Source: a virus | Length of the DNA: 40,537 bases | Direction: 5' to 3' (one strand) | Virus record (IMG/VR): IMGVR_UViG_3300031825_000412 | Location: 1-40,537 of that record | Part shown: positions 31,478 to 39,598 of the stretch, piece by piece | How the letters are laid out: each line of letters starts with the position of its first letter | Numbering within the stretch: position 1 is the first letter of the stretch | Notes under the pieces: model-generated | The model's input: the letters and a program-made list of their open reading frames with translations, nothing else | Database searches by the model: none | Told to the model about the DNA's origin: nothing | Position numbers and translations under genes: made by a program

Positions 31478-32332
31478 TCAGTCGAGATCGAGATAAGCGC
31501 CATGCACCCAGCCCTCGTCGCCGCCGGCGGCGACGAGGAACCAGCGGGCCGTGTCGCCGCCGTTGGTGTAGACGCCGGAGCGGATCACGCGGGCGCGGGC
31601 GCCCTTCGGCAACGTCTGGATGATGTTGTCGGCGAGCGACGGCCAGCGGCGCTGATTGACGCCGGTCGTCGCCGTTGCGTCGCAGCCGTCAGCCGCGGGC
31701 TCCTCCTCGCCGCTGCCGTCGAACAGCACGCGGTCGCGCAACTCCTCGAGGGGGAACTGCGGCCCGGTGTCGACCTTGCGGCCCGGCGAGATCTGCCAGT
31801 GTGTGGCGATGAAGCCGATCGTCGGATAGGCGGCCTTCAGCGCGAGGCAGAGCGCCGAGCCGGCGCCGATCTGCGCGTCGCTGTACTGAAGCCAAAGACC
31901 TTTGCCATGAACCTCGGACGAATACTCGTCGACGATCATCCCCGCTTCGAGGGTGAGCGCGTAGCCATCGCCATTGCGGTAGGTGCTGAGGCCGGTTCGC
32001 GTGAGCTTGCCGGGGCTGGCGAACTCGATCCCGAGGGTGAAGCCGTTGCAGCCCGAGCGGCCGCGCCACGACGACGTCCCCGCGTGCCACGTCACCACGT
32101 TGAACGGCGCGAGCTGGGTGATGCGCCCGTCGCGATGGACGACGACATGGGCCGAGGCCTTGGCGCGCTTGTCGCACAGCCAGCCGACAGAGCCCGCGCC
32201 GTCGACGTCGCCGGCGGTGTCGTGGACGATGATCCCCTCGGGCACCAGCGCACCGCCGTGGTTCGGCGTCGCTCGATAGGGCACGGTCGCGCCGTCGACG
32301 ATGAGCTTGTGCGACTTGATCGCGTAGGACAT
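31478..32332 (-). CDS. N-acetylmuramoyl-L-alanine amidase endolysin with SH3-like domain
   Basis: A 284-aa amidase_2-type endolysin. Zinc ligands fit H37 (GIIVHDTAG), H178 (ATHWQISPGRKVDTG) and D188; H83 (TWHAGTS) lines the site. Residues 221-284 form an SH3-like cell-wall-binding domain (RRWPSLADNIIQTLPKGARARVI). No signal peptide or anchor is present, so it needs a holin-type path. It is the first gene after the Mor/C-type activator and has a candidate activator site upstream, as Mu lys does. Confidence 0.88.
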   Translation of the reverse strand: MSYAIKSHKLIVDGATVPYRATPNHGGALVPEGIIVHDTAGDVDGAGSVGWLCDKRAKASAHVVVHRDGRITQLAPFNVVTWHAGTSSWRGRSGCNGFTLGIEFASPGKLTRTGLSTYRNGDGYALTLEAGMIVDEYSSEVHGKGLWLQYSDAQIGAGSALCLALKAAYPTIGFIATHWQISPGRKVDTGPQFPLEELRDRVLFDGSGEEEPAADGCDATATTGVNQRRWPSLADNIIQTLPKGARARVIRSGVYTNGGDTARWFLVAAGGDEGWVHGAYLDLD

Positions 32333-32378
32333 GGCGGCCCCCGGTTGCAGGAGCCACCGTGCGCGTCGTGCGCGCCGC

Positions 32379-32401
32379 CGTCCGCATGACCGCGTCAGCG
32401 G
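32379..32401 (-). promoter_or_regulatory. Candidate Mor/C-type activator site before the endolysin
   Basis: Perfect TGAC-CGC-GTCA dyad (32387-32397) in the same extended block as before protease and W. It overlaps the stop codon of the activator gene and lies about 60 bases before the endolysin ATG, the position of Mu Plys. Confidence 0.55.
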
Positions 32402-32775
32402 TCGGGCGATGCCGCCCCGCCGAAAAGGTCGATCTGGCGAGGGTCGACCCGCCGAGCCCGCGGCGCGCCCTTGATCAGCCGGTACACCGACCGCTCGGAG
32501 AGCCCGAGCTTGAGGGCGATCGCCTGCGTCGTCTCGCCCTCGGCCTTCAGCGTCCGCGCCGCGTCGCGGAGCGCCGGTCGCGGCGGGCCGGCCCGCGACA
32601 CGTAGATGTGCTGGCCGCCCATCGCCGCGATGAGACGATCGGCGATCGGCCGGTCGAGCTGCGCGACGAGGTGCCCCTCAGACCAACGGCTCGGGACCCA
32701 GAGATTGAGGCCCGGCAGCGTCGCCGCCAGTGCGTCCGCGACGTCCCGGCCGCAGATTGCCGCGACGTCGCCCAT
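32395..32775 (-). CDS. Mor/C-type middle or late transcription activator
   Basis: A 126-aa protein close in length to Mu Mor (129 aa) and C (140 aa). An N-terminal dimerisation part (AAICGRDVADALAATLPGLN, LWVPSRW) is followed by the glycine-rich GGQHIYVSRAG strand and a C-terminal helix-turn-helix (TTQAIALKLGLSERSVYRLI). ATG 32773-32775 is chosen by homologue length; the open frame continues upstream. Only one such gene is visible, so it may combine the roles of Mor and C. Probable targets are the TGAC-N3-GTCA dyads, one of which lies upstream of the gene itself. Confidence 0.82.
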   Translation of the reverse strand: MGDVAAICGRDVADALAATLPGLNLWVPSRWSEGHLVAQLDRPIADRLIAAMGGQHIYVSRAGPPRPALRDAARTLKAEGETTQAIALKLGLSERSVYRLIKGAPRARRVDPRQIDLFGGAASPDR

Positions 32776-32860
32776 GTCGCCGCTATAGCGCGCCTGGTTG
32801 TCCTTCGTCGTCAAGGCGCGCGCTCCGGCTTCGACAACAACGGACCGATGCGCCGCGGCG

Positions 32861-32880
32861 CCCGAAATGACCGCGTCATC
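32861..32880 (-). promoter_or_regulatory. Candidate autoregulatory activator site upstream of the Mor/C-type gene
   Basis: Perfect TGAC-CGC-GTCA dyad (32868-32878), without the flanking GCGGACC block of the three late sites. It lies about 100 bases before the activator ATG and overlaps the stop of the upstream gene. It would correspond to Mu Pm or to autoregulation. Confidence 0.45.
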
Positions 32881-33181
32881 CGTCGACCTCCCGATCGGCC
32901 GCAGGCTCGCGCCGTCCGGCAACGAGAGTGCGCCGCGTCGGATGGTGGCGAAGCGCCGTCACGACCGCGGTCGTCTCGATGCCGGCACGGAGAACCAGGC
33001 GCACGCCGTCGACGCGCACGGCCGAGGCTCCCGCCGCGGCGCCACGCTCGGCCGCCGCGGCGATCACCTCGCGCACCGCCTCGACGTCCACGCCGCGCGC
33101 TCGCCATGCGGAGAGGTCGTGGACGCGTGCGCCGGCCAGATAGCGAAGCACCGCGAGGTCGGTGACGACGAGCTTCTTCAT
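32876..33181 (-). CDS. Small early/middle protein, unknown
   Basis: A 101-aa protein starting MKKLVVTDLAVLRYLAGARV. The first 50 residues look like a compact helical domain (LSAWRARGVDVEAVREVIAAAAERG) and the next 30 like beta strands (AVRVDGVRLVLRAG), a winged-helix-like alternation; the C-terminus is basic. I do not recognise it. Its ATG overlaps the stop of gemA by four bases, so it is co-translated with gemA. Confidence 0.6.
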   Translation of the reverse strand: MKKLVVTDLAVLRYLAGARVHDLSAWRARGVDVEAVREVIAAAAERGAAAGASAVRVDGVRLVLRAGIETTAVVTALRHHPTRRTLVAGRREPAADREVDG

Positions 33182-33873
33182 CGTGCAGTCTCCCGTTGGC
33201 GGGCGAGCGCGCCGCGCAGCTTTCGGCCGAGTGCCCGGATCGTCTGGTCGAGTTCCCGCGCCGGGAAGGCGTGCCAATGGTCGAGGGGCTGCCCTTCGAA
33301 GCGCGGCGGCCGTCCGGCGACCTTGCAGACGTAGGGGCCGAGATCGTCCTCCGGCCGGTCGCGATCGAGGACGCGGATCGCGCCGAGGGCCGCGAGCCGC
33401 CGCCACTGCGCCTCGATCACGGCGACCCGGCCGGCGGTCGGTCCGGCATCGCGCGCCGGCCAGCGGACGCCGGCGTCCCGCGCCATCCAGCCCTTGAGGC
33501 CTTCGATCGCCCGGTTCGCCAGCGCGCCGTCCTCGCCCGTCAGAAACCGGGTGTGCGTCACGCCGGTCTGACGCTGCACGAACGCGATCAGCGCCCGGTC
33601 GTCTGCGCTCCGCGCGACGCCGAGGTTCCAGGCCGACAGCCAGAGCGCCCGCAGGATCGCGGCATACCGGCCGGAGGCGGTGGCAGCCGCCGAACGTCCG
33701 CCGGCGAGCGGCCGAAGCGCCTCGATCACCCGGCCGGCCTCGGCCTCGCTGAGAGTGCGAGACGAGCGCTTGCCGGTCTCTCGCTCGATGATCGCCCGCC
33801 GCGCCTCCTCGTCGAGGCCGGCGCGCTTGGCGATCGCGTGGATCGCGGCGATCTGGCGGGGTGTGGCGGTCAC
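33178..33873 (-). CDS. gemA: GemA-like regulatory protein (Mu gp16)
   Basis: A 231-aa protein of the GemA/DUF1018 family: ATPRQIAAIHAIAKRAGLDE, ARRAIIERETGKRSSRTLSEAEAGRVIEAL in the first 75 residues. Mu GemA affects host gene expression and DNA topology. GTG 33871-33873 is chosen for its GGAGG seven bases upstream and GTGA overlap with the previous stop; an upstream frame extension is unsupported. The C-terminal half has several aromatic and charged residues and is longer than in Mu (182 aa). Confidence 0.82.
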   Translation of the reverse strand: MTATPRQIAAIHAIAKRAGLDEEARRAIIERETGKRSSRTLSEAEAGRVIEALRPLAGGRSAAATASGRYAAILRALWLSAWNLGVARSADDRALIAFVQRQTGVTHTRFLTGEDGALANRAIEGLKGWMARDAGVRWPARDAGPTAGRVAVIEAQWRRLAALGAIRVLDRDRPEDDLGPYVCKVAGRPPRFEGQPLDHWHAFPARELDQTIRALGRKLRGALARQRETAR

Positions 33874-34214
33874 GATGCCACCTCCCCACGCGCCCAGGCA
33901 TCGGCGGCCGCCTTGGAGAAGGCTTCGTAGGAATGCCAAGCCCTCTCTCGGCGCTGCTCCGCTTGGAGATGCGCGCGCTCGGCCTCGTTCCGCCGCAGGG
34001 GTGACTTGGCGCCGAGCTTCTGCTCGAAGGCTGCGCTCGCCTCAGTCGCCGCCTGCCGATATCGCTCGAAGGCCGCATCGGCCTTCTGGTGCAGCCGCCG
34101 GCTGCGCACGAACCAGAGATCACGGGGCCGGATCAGGGCACGGATGTGGACGGCCTCGACCAGCGCGAGGAGCTCCTCGCGGTCGAGATCGGCGATGGCG
34201 AGGTCGGTACTCAC
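33870..34214 (-). CDS. Small helical early protein, unknown
   Basis: A 114-aa protein from GTG 34212-34214, overlapping its neighbours as GTGA on both sides. It begins STDLAIADLDREELLALVEAVHI and continues as one long helical region with many charged residues (residues 45-105), probably a coiled coil. No enzymatic motif is seen. Its constant place before gemA suggests an early accessory role, by position only. Confidence 0.6.
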   Translation of the reverse strand: MSTDLAIADLDREELLALVEAVHIRALIRPRDLWFVRSRRLHQKADAAFERYRQAATEASAAFEQKLGAKSPLRRNEAERAHLQAEQRRERAWHSYEAFSKAAADAWARGEVAS

Positions 34215-34480
34215 GACGCGTTCTCCGCGCAGTCGCCGCAGAGCGACATCTCCGGCCACGGCTTCGTGCCCATGCGCTCGAATCCGCCCGGCCGGTTGGC
34301 GCCACACCAGCGGCAGATGCCGATCCGGTCGCCGGGCGCGCCCTCCCGCCGCATCTGCATCCGTACGAGCGTGATCGCTCCCGGCGTCGCCTCCGGGCCG
34401 AGCGTCGCGACGATGTCCTTGTCGCTGTGCCGCGTCGCGACGAGCGACCGGATGGCGCTTTCGATCGCCGCGTCGATCAC
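34211..34480 (-). CDS. Small zinc-ribbon early protein
   Basis: An 89-aa protein from GTG 34478-34480 with GAGGGGGAA upstream and GTGA overlap. The N-terminal half (VIDAAIESAIRSLVATRHSD, KDIVATLGPEATPGAITLVR) looks like a helix-turn-helix with a recognition helix. The C-terminal half holds CRWCG and CGDC pairs separated by about 25 residues, a zinc ribbon. It is a probable DNA-binding regulator; target unknown. Confidence 0.6.
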   Translation of the reverse strand: MIDAAIESAIRSLVATRHSDKDIVATLGPEATPGAITLVRMQMRREGAPGDRIGICRWCGANRPGGFERMGTKPWPEMSLCGDCAENAS

Positions 34481-34836
34481 CGCCGTTCCCCCTCGATGAG
34501 CGCGAGGCGTGCTTGCGCGTCGCCTGCGGGGCGCGGCACGCGCTCGGCCACGTCGTTGCAGATCGCCGTGATCTCGTTCCAATCGAGCGCGCCGGTGCGC
34601 CGGGCGGTCTCGATCACCATGACGAGCGCGGTCCGCGCGCCTTCGCGCGAGCCGTCGAGGCCGGCCGCCGCCTCGGCGATGGCGAGCCGGCCGGCGGCGG
34701 CGCGCAGCTGCGCGGCGAGATGGAGCACGCGCACCCGCAGCCGACCGGCGCCGGCGCGCGCCAGCGGCGCCGTCGCCTGCTCGACGAGGCGGAGCGCCAC
34801 GTCGAGATCGAGCACCAGGGCGGCCACCGGGCGCAT
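34477..34836 (-). CDS. Alanine-rich helical early protein, unknown
   Basis: A 119-aa protein, almost entirely helical and rich in A, R and L. It has no motif that I recognise. The ATG abuts the TAG of gam without a gap and its end overlaps the zinc-ribbon gene as GTGA, so it is expressed in the same chain. Confidence 0.55.
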   Translation of the reverse strand: MRPVAALVLDLDVALRLVEQATAPLARAGAGRLRVRVLHLAAQLRAAAGRLAIAEAAAGLDGSREGARTALVMVIETARRTGALDWNEITAICNDVAERVPRPAGDAQARLALIEGERR

Positions 34837-35370
34837 CTAGCGTCCGGCCTCCGCCAGCTCGGCGGCGAACGGCTCGACGTAGAAGTCCTCGCCTTCGCTG
34901 CCGATCTTGATTCCCGGCACGCCGCGCGCGACCGCCGCCTCGGCGAGCATCGCCTCCTTGTTGGGCTCCTCCTTGGTGCGCACGAAGCGCTGCAGCCCGA
35001 GGCCCTTCAAGCGCTCGATCAGGCTCGCGACGTCCTTCGGCATCGAGACGCGCGGGTTGCGCAGACGCCAGCCGACCACGCCGGTGCCGAGGTCGGCCGA
35101 CTTCACCTTGCCACCGGCGGTCAGGGCGGCGCGGTTCGCCTCGCTCCAGATCCGAAGCCCTTCGGTCTTGGCGGCGAGCTCCTCGCGCAGCGGCTCGGCC
35201 AGCGCCTCGACCTCGGCCTTGATCCGGGCGAGCGCATCGCCGAGGTCGGCCTCTCGCCGGGCGAGCTCGCGGTTGATCTCGCCGATGCGGGCGACGGCGC
35301 CCGCCGCCTCTTCCTTCGTCTGCGGCACGGGCAGGTTCGCGCCGCGCGTCTTGGTTCTGGCCTTAGCCAT
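34837..35370 (-). CDS. gam: Gam-like host-nuclease inhibitor
   Basis: A 177-aa Mu Gam-family protein (Mu Gam is 174 aa). The long N-terminal coiled coil (EEAAGAVARIGEINRELARREADLGDALA) and the domain with TGVVGWRLRNPRVSMPKDV and YVEPF near the C-terminus are typical. Gam binds DNA ends as a Ku-like dimer and protects phage DNA from exonucleases. It is a standard early gene of Mu-like phages. Confidence 0.88.
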   Translation of the reverse strand: MAKARTKTRGANLPVPQTKEEAAGAVARIGEINRELARREADLGDALARIKAEVEALAEPLREELAAKTEGLRIWSEANRAALTAGGKVKSADLGTGVVGWRLRNPRVSMPKDVASLIERLKGLGLQRFVRTKEEPNKEAMLAEAAVARGVPGIKIGSEGEDFYVEPFAAELAEAGR

Positions 35371-35433
35371 GTTCGGTCTCCTCGTTGGGGACAGGCGTCA
35401 CCGGCGAGCCGGGGCGTTGGGCGGCGGACGGGC

Positions 35434-35769
35434 TCAAGCCGTATCTCCGCCGTCGTCGAAGGCCGGACGCCGCGGGAAGGCGACGACGTTCGCGCCGAGA
35501 TCGGCGCGCGGTGCCGCGGTGCGCGCCGACGGCGGCCCGCCCGTCCGTGCGAAATCGAACAGTTGGTCTCCCGCGCGGTCCGGCGAGGCCCGGCGACGAC
35601 GGGCGACCATCTCGAGCGTCACGCAGCGGTGCGCCGCCCGCATGCCGATCGCGAGGATCTCCACGTCCTCGGCTGCGATCGTCAGCGACGCGCCGCGGTG
35701 CTGCTGCAGAAGTTGCGAGCAGGCGCGCAAAAACGTCTCGAGGTCGCCGAGCGTGCCGATCGCGATCAT
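35434..35769 (-). CDS. Early protein of unknown function
   Basis: A 111-aa protein starting MIAIGTLGDLETFLRACSQL at ATG 35767-35769, which overlaps the previous stop as ATGA. The first 65 residues look like a small alpha/beta domain; the rest is polar and probably disordered, ending NVVAFPRRPAFDDGG. I do not recognise it. A 63-base gap without features separates it from gam. Confidence 0.55.
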   Translation of the reverse strand: MIAIGTLGDLETFLRACSQLLQQHRGASLTIAAEDVEILAIGMRAAHRCVTLEMVARRRRASPDRAGDQLFDFARTGGPPSARTAAPRADLGANVVAFPRRPAFDDGGDTA

Positions 35770-36128
35770 CGGCCGTCCTCTCGATTGGTGTTGTTCGGGC
35801 ACTGGCGGCACGCCTGCCAGTGCTTGAGCGCGTCCCGGCTCGCCGTCGGCATCGGCCGCGTGCGATGGGTCAGGCAGTCGGCGGGCGGGATGTCGCGACC
35901 GAGGTGCGGACACGCGACGAGGTCCGCGAACGTCTCCAGGATGCGGGCGCGCAGCTTGCCGACGTCGGCCGTGTAGCGGCCGGCGAGCGCGAGGCTCACG
36001 GAGGAGCGGGCGTAGCCGAGCCGTCGCGCGGTGGCCGTGATCGAGCCCTCACGGGCGACCGCATCGGCGAGCAGCGCGCGCGCCCGCTCGTCGAGCTGCG
36101 GATAGTCGTTCACCGGGCGGGGCGGCAC
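35766..36128 (-). CDS. Helix-turn-helix early regulator with C-terminal cysteine cluster
   Basis: A 120-aa protein from GTG 36126-36128 with GAGAGG seven bases upstream. Residues 28-50 (GSITATARRLGYARSSVSLA, LAGRYTA) form a lambda-repressor-like helix-turn-helix. A C-terminal part has CPHLGRD...CLTH and CRQC, a possible zinc site. It is placed after the winged-helix gene and overlaps it by 19 bases. A DNA-binding role is likely; its operator is not identified. Confidence 0.65.
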   Translation of the reverse strand: MPPRPVNDYPQLDERARALLADAVAREGSITATARRLGYARSSVSLALAGRYTADVGKLRARILETFADLVACPHLGRDIPPADCLTHRTRPMPTASRDALKHWQACRQCPNNTNREDGR

Positions 36129-36694
36129 GGCACCACCTCTCGGAGATTGTGGTCGTAAATCGCCCCGCCCTGGCGGATCGCCGGAGCGAGTGGGCCGGTG
36201 TCGCGCAGGAGGCGAAATACCTTGGTCCCGCGGCTGAACCGCCCGTGCGCGCCGGCGCGCGTCGACAGCGTCGCGACATACCCGGCCCGTTCGAGCGCGC
36301 CGAGCCAGCGGCGGAGGTTGCTGTCGGGGTCACTGTCGCCGTCACGCGCCGCGAGGGTGATGATATCGGCGAGGCCGAAGCGACGGCGGAGCCGCATGGC
36401 CGACCATGCGCGCTGCCGGAAACTCGACGACGGCGGCGGCCGCGGCCCGGTATGAGGGCCGCGCGGTCCCGAGCGCATCGCCTCGCCTCTGGAGAGGAAC
36501 GCGCGTCCCTCCTCGGTCAGTTGGAAAGTGCCGTCCTCGTGGCGGTCGATGAAGCGACGCGAGACGAGGCGGGCGACTGCTACGATGACACTGTGGCGGT
36601 CCATCGGCAGGTGTGCGGCGATCGCGTCCGCCGTCAGCACGCCCCGGCCGATCGCTCCGAGCACCGCAATCTGCCATGTCGCCGTGCCGGCCAT
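36110..36694 (-). CDS. Winged-helix DNA-binding early protein
   Basis: A 194-aa protein with two winged-helix-like units: residues 5-70 (VLGAIGRGVLTADAIAAHLP, RHSVIVAVARLVSRRFIDRH, LTEEGRAFL) and residues 105-165 (LRRWLGALERAGYVATLSTR). The linker is rich in proline and serine. It starts one base after the stop of the MuB-type gene. It may be a transposition or early-transcription accessory protein; no known Mu counterpart is clear. Confidence 0.65.
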   Translation of the reverse strand: MAGTATWQIAVLGAIGRGVLTADAIAAHLPMDRHSVIVAVARLVSRRFIDRHEDGTFQLTEEGRAFLSRGEAMRSGPRGPHTGPRPPPSSSFRQRAWSAMRLRRRFGLADIITLAARDGDSDPDSNLRRWLGALERAGYVATLSTRAGAHGRFSRGTKVFRLLRDTGPLAPAIRQGGAIYDHNLREVVPCRPAR

Positions 36695-36695
36695 G

Positions 36696-37460
36696 TCAGA
36701 TGCCCTCCGGGACGATGATCGGCTGCCCGGTGCGGCGGTCGTTGACGATCGCCACGCCGGCCATCGCCGCCAGCGTCACCAACTCGCCGCCGGCGTTGCG
36801 CTTCCCCCATCGCTCGATCGTCGCCAGCGCCTCGACGATCTCGCGGTTGAAGCCGTCCGTGACGCGGCAGACGAAGTCGGCGAGGCAGTCGGCGACCGGC
36901 ACCTCGCACAGCGTGTCGGCGAGCGCGCGCACGTCGGCGGCCGTCGCCGGCTCGAACCGGACGTACTGCGCGACCCGGGAGGCGACCTGCGGCAGCAGCA
37001 CCAAGTTCTCGCGGATGCGTCCCATCCCCACGAGGATGAAGACCACGTCTCCGAGGTCCGAGAAGTCGCGGATGCTCTCCATGATCCGCGAGTTGCGGCT
37101 GATGTGGTCGGCCTCGTCGATGACGACGGCGAACGTCTTCTTGGCGCGCGCCATCGCCGACTGGCGCGACAGCATCGCCTCCATGGCCTGCGCGAAACGC
37201 CGCTGATAGGAGTGCTGCGGCGTGATCCGGAACTCGTCGAGCAGATCGTTGAGGAACCAGCCGGGGGTCCATTCCTTCTTGGCGCGGAGATAGACGACCT
37301 CGTTCTCGACCGCCCAACGCTGCAGCGTCGTCGTCTTGCCGAGGCCGGGGCGGCCGTCGACCACCATCAGGCAGGCCTCGGCCGCGCCTCGCCGCTCCAG
37401 CGAGCCGAGCGCGGCGTGAAAGCGGGCGACGTTGGCGGTTTCCGCAAATCCGATCTTCAA
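36696..37460 (-). CDS. B: MuB-like AAA+ ATPase, target-site selector
   Basis: A 254-aa ATPase of the MuB/TniB class. Walker A is DGRPGLGKTTT (residues 35-45), Walker B is VVIDEADH (112-119), and a sensor-like VFILVGMGRI follows. It binds target DNA non-specifically, attracts the transposase and gives immunity to self-insertion. It is shorter than Mu B (312 aa), lacking the N-terminal helix-turn-helix domain. It directly follows the transposase gene. Confidence 0.9.
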   Translation of the reverse strand: MKIGFAETANVARFHAALGSLERRGAAEACLMVVDGRPGLGKTTTLQRWAVENEVVYLRAKKEWTPGWFLNDLLDEFRITPQHSYQRRFAQAMEAMLSRQSAMARAKKTFAVVIDEADHISRNSRIMESIRDFSDLGDVVFILVGMGRIRENLVLLPQVASRVAQYVRFEPATAADVRALADTLCEVPVADCLADFVCRVTDGFNREIVEALATIERWGKRNAGGELVTLAAMAGVAIVNDRRTGQPIIVPEGI

Positions 37461-37483
37461 GGCGATCCCCCTTGTCTAGGCAC

Positions 37484-39598
37484 TCAGGCGGCGTTCCGGG
37501 CGATCGCCCGCAGCGCGGTGACGTCCACCCCCTCGATCGCGAGAAGGCGTTGCATGGTCGGTTGCGTGGCGATCTCCGCCGCGAGCGCGCGGTCGCTCGC
37601 CGTGGCGGCGTCGGGATGGTCGATGATCCAGCGCGCCCACGAGACGTCGTCGTCGAAGCGAGGGCGACCGTCGGGCCGGATCGCGGCCGGGCGCGAGGCA
37701 GGAGCCGGCGCCGGCCGCTCGGTCGCGACGATCGGGGCGACCGGCGGGCTCGTCCGACCGTCGATGAGCGCGGCGGGCCGCAACTCCTGCCGCACGACGT
37801 CGAGCTTCTTTTCGAGGCGTTTGAGCCGGCCGCGGTTGCGCCGCTCCATCGCCGCCTGTTCGGCGGAGACGGGCACATAGCGGGTCCGGTGCCCGCCCCA
37901 CGCGGCGACCGCGATCAGCCGGCCGGGCTGGCGCTCGCCGTCGACGAGGTCGATCTCGCGGACCCAGACGCGGCCGGCGTCCTTGAGGTCGTAGCCGACG
38001 ATCACCTCGCGCCCGTGGAAGGGCTCCAGCTCGACCGCGAAATACTCGTTGCCGAGCCACTCGACGATGCAGCGCCGCGCCTTGCGCACCTCCCAGGGTC
38101 GGAACAGGTCGTCGGCCTCCTCAGCCGACACCGTCAGCGGCTCGAAGCCGGCCGAGCGGGCGGCGGCCCACATCTCGTCGGGGCTCGCGTGGCGAGGCTT
38201 GCCCGTCTCGGGGTCGCGGATGCGCGGCAGCCCGGTGTGCGGCCGCTCGTTGTAGCGGGCGATGGCGTCCTCGGCCGCCGCCAGGAAGTCCGCCCACGCC
38301 GGCAGCAGGGCCGACGCGCCGACGAGCGCCAGGTCGCGCCGCGTGCGCTTGTGGACGGCCGTCTTCGCCTCGCGGTCCATGTCGCGCGAGATGTAAGTCG
38401 GCACCTCGCGGGCGAGGGTCGACCACATCTGGTTGACGCGCTCCACGAGGCCCTTCGCCTGGCTGTTGTAGGGCAGCGCCCGCATCGGCGTGATGTCGAG
38501 CCGGCCGAGGAGGCCGGTCAGCGGCGCGTCCATCGCGGCGTTGCGGTAGCCCGAGCCGCGGTCGGTATAGAAGAGCGCCGGGATGCCGGCCGCGCAGCAG
38601 GCGGCGCGCAGCGCGTCGGTCACCGCCGAGGCGCTCTCGTCGAGCGCCGCCGACCAGCCGACGATGCGCCGGGTGTGCGCGTCGATGATGGTGGTGATTT
38701 CCGGCCGGAAGGGCTGGCCGTGGATCGGGTGCGCCACCTCGCCGTCGAAGGTCTTGCCGTCGGCGACGTAGACCGAGGTCGGCAGGAGGTCGGACGTGTC
38801 GCGCGACTTGTACGCCTGCAACGACTTCAGCGCCTGCGGCCCGAGCCGGCCGCGCGCCCGGTCGACGGCGCCGAGCTTGCCGAGCGCGATCTGCACCTGC
38901 CGATAGGTCGGCAGGTCCGCCGCCGGCGCCGAGCGCCGCCACATGTCGAGGGCGTGCGCCACGGTCCGCTTCTGCGGCGTCGCGTAGAAGCGAAGGAAGT
39001 CCCGGAGCCACGGCGCCGGCGCCTCGGCCGTGCGCGTCGGTTGCGGCGCGAGCGCCGTCACGCCGCCGTCGCCCTTCGCCGATCGCCAACGGTAGAGCGA
39101 CCGCTCGGAAAGCACGCCCGATCCGTCCGATCGGTCGTTCGCCCGTACCGCGGCTGCCGCGAGGTCGGCCGGTAGCTGACCCGCGACGCTGTCGGCGGCG
39201 AGCGATCGCACCGATGCCGTCACGGTCATCCCGTCGACGGCGACACGCCGCTCGACCTCGATAAGGATCGCCGCCCGTGCCTCCATCGCGCCCCGCTGCC
39301 GGCCTGTCAGAGCCGTCGCCGCCGCGGTTGCGATCTGTCGCCGGTCGGCCTCTGCCCTCTCGACGAGCGCGCCCGCGGCCAGTTGCCGCCGCGACCGGAC
39401 ATCGAACGCCTTGCGCGCGGCGACCGGGAGCGCTGACAGGGGGTACTCCCGGCCGCCGCCCCGCCCTTGCCTCTCCCGAGACGGCCAGGCCTCGCGCCGG
39501 GCTCGGATCTGAATTGCGCGCTCCGTCGAGGGCAGGCCCGGCAGGGTCTCGGCCGCCCATTCTCGGGCCGTCCGCCAGATCTCGGCCCCGTCGCTCAC
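37484..39598 (-). CDS. A: MuA-like DDE transposase
   Basis: A 704-aa transposase. The N-terminal winged helix (EIWRTAREWAAETLPGLPST, REAWPSRER, GGREYPLSALP) fits the MuA end/enhancer-binding domain. The catalytic RNase-H-like domain has D280 (YVADGKTFDG), D346 (FYTDRGSGYRN) and E386 (KGLVERVNQ). A C-terminal beta barrel and a basic/proline-rich tail (RRNRGRLKRLEKKLD) follow, the latter for MuB/ClpX contacts. GTG 39596-39598 is chosen by GTGA overlap with the upstream gene; Mu A is 663 aa. It integrates and replicates the phage by transposition. Confidence 0.93.
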   Translation of the reverse strand: MSDGAEIWRTAREWAAETLPGLPSTERAIQIRARREAWPSRERQGRGGGREYPLSALPVAARKAFDVRSRRQLAAGALVERAEADRRQIATAAATALTGRQRGAMEARAAILIEVERRVAVDGMTVTASVRSLAADSVAGQLPADLAAAAVRANDRSDGSGVLSERSLYRWRSAKGDGGVTALAPQPTRTAEAPAPWLRDFLRFYATPQKRTVAHALDMWRRSAPAADLPTYRQVQIALGKLGAVDRARGRLGPQALKSLQAYKSRDTSDLLPTSVYVADGKTFDGEVAHPIHGQPFRPEITTIIDAHTRRIVGWSAALDESASAVTDALRAACCAAGIPALFYTDRGSGYRNAAMDAPLTGLLGRLDITPMRALPYNSQAKGLVERVNQMWSTLAREVPTYISRDMDREAKTAVHKRTRRDLALVGASALLPAWADFLAAAEDAIARYNERPHTGLPRIRDPETGKPRHASPDEMWAAARSAGFEPLTVSAEEADDLFRPWEVRKARRCIVEWLGNEYFAVELEPFHGREVIVGYDLKDAGRVWVREIDLVDGERQPGRLIAVAAWGGHRTRYVPVSAEQAAMERRNRGRLKRLEKKLDVVRQELRPAALIDGRTSPPVAPIVATERPAPAPASRPAAIRPDGRPRFDDDVSWARWIIDHPDAATASDRALAAEIATQPTMQRLLAIEGVDVTALRAIARNAA

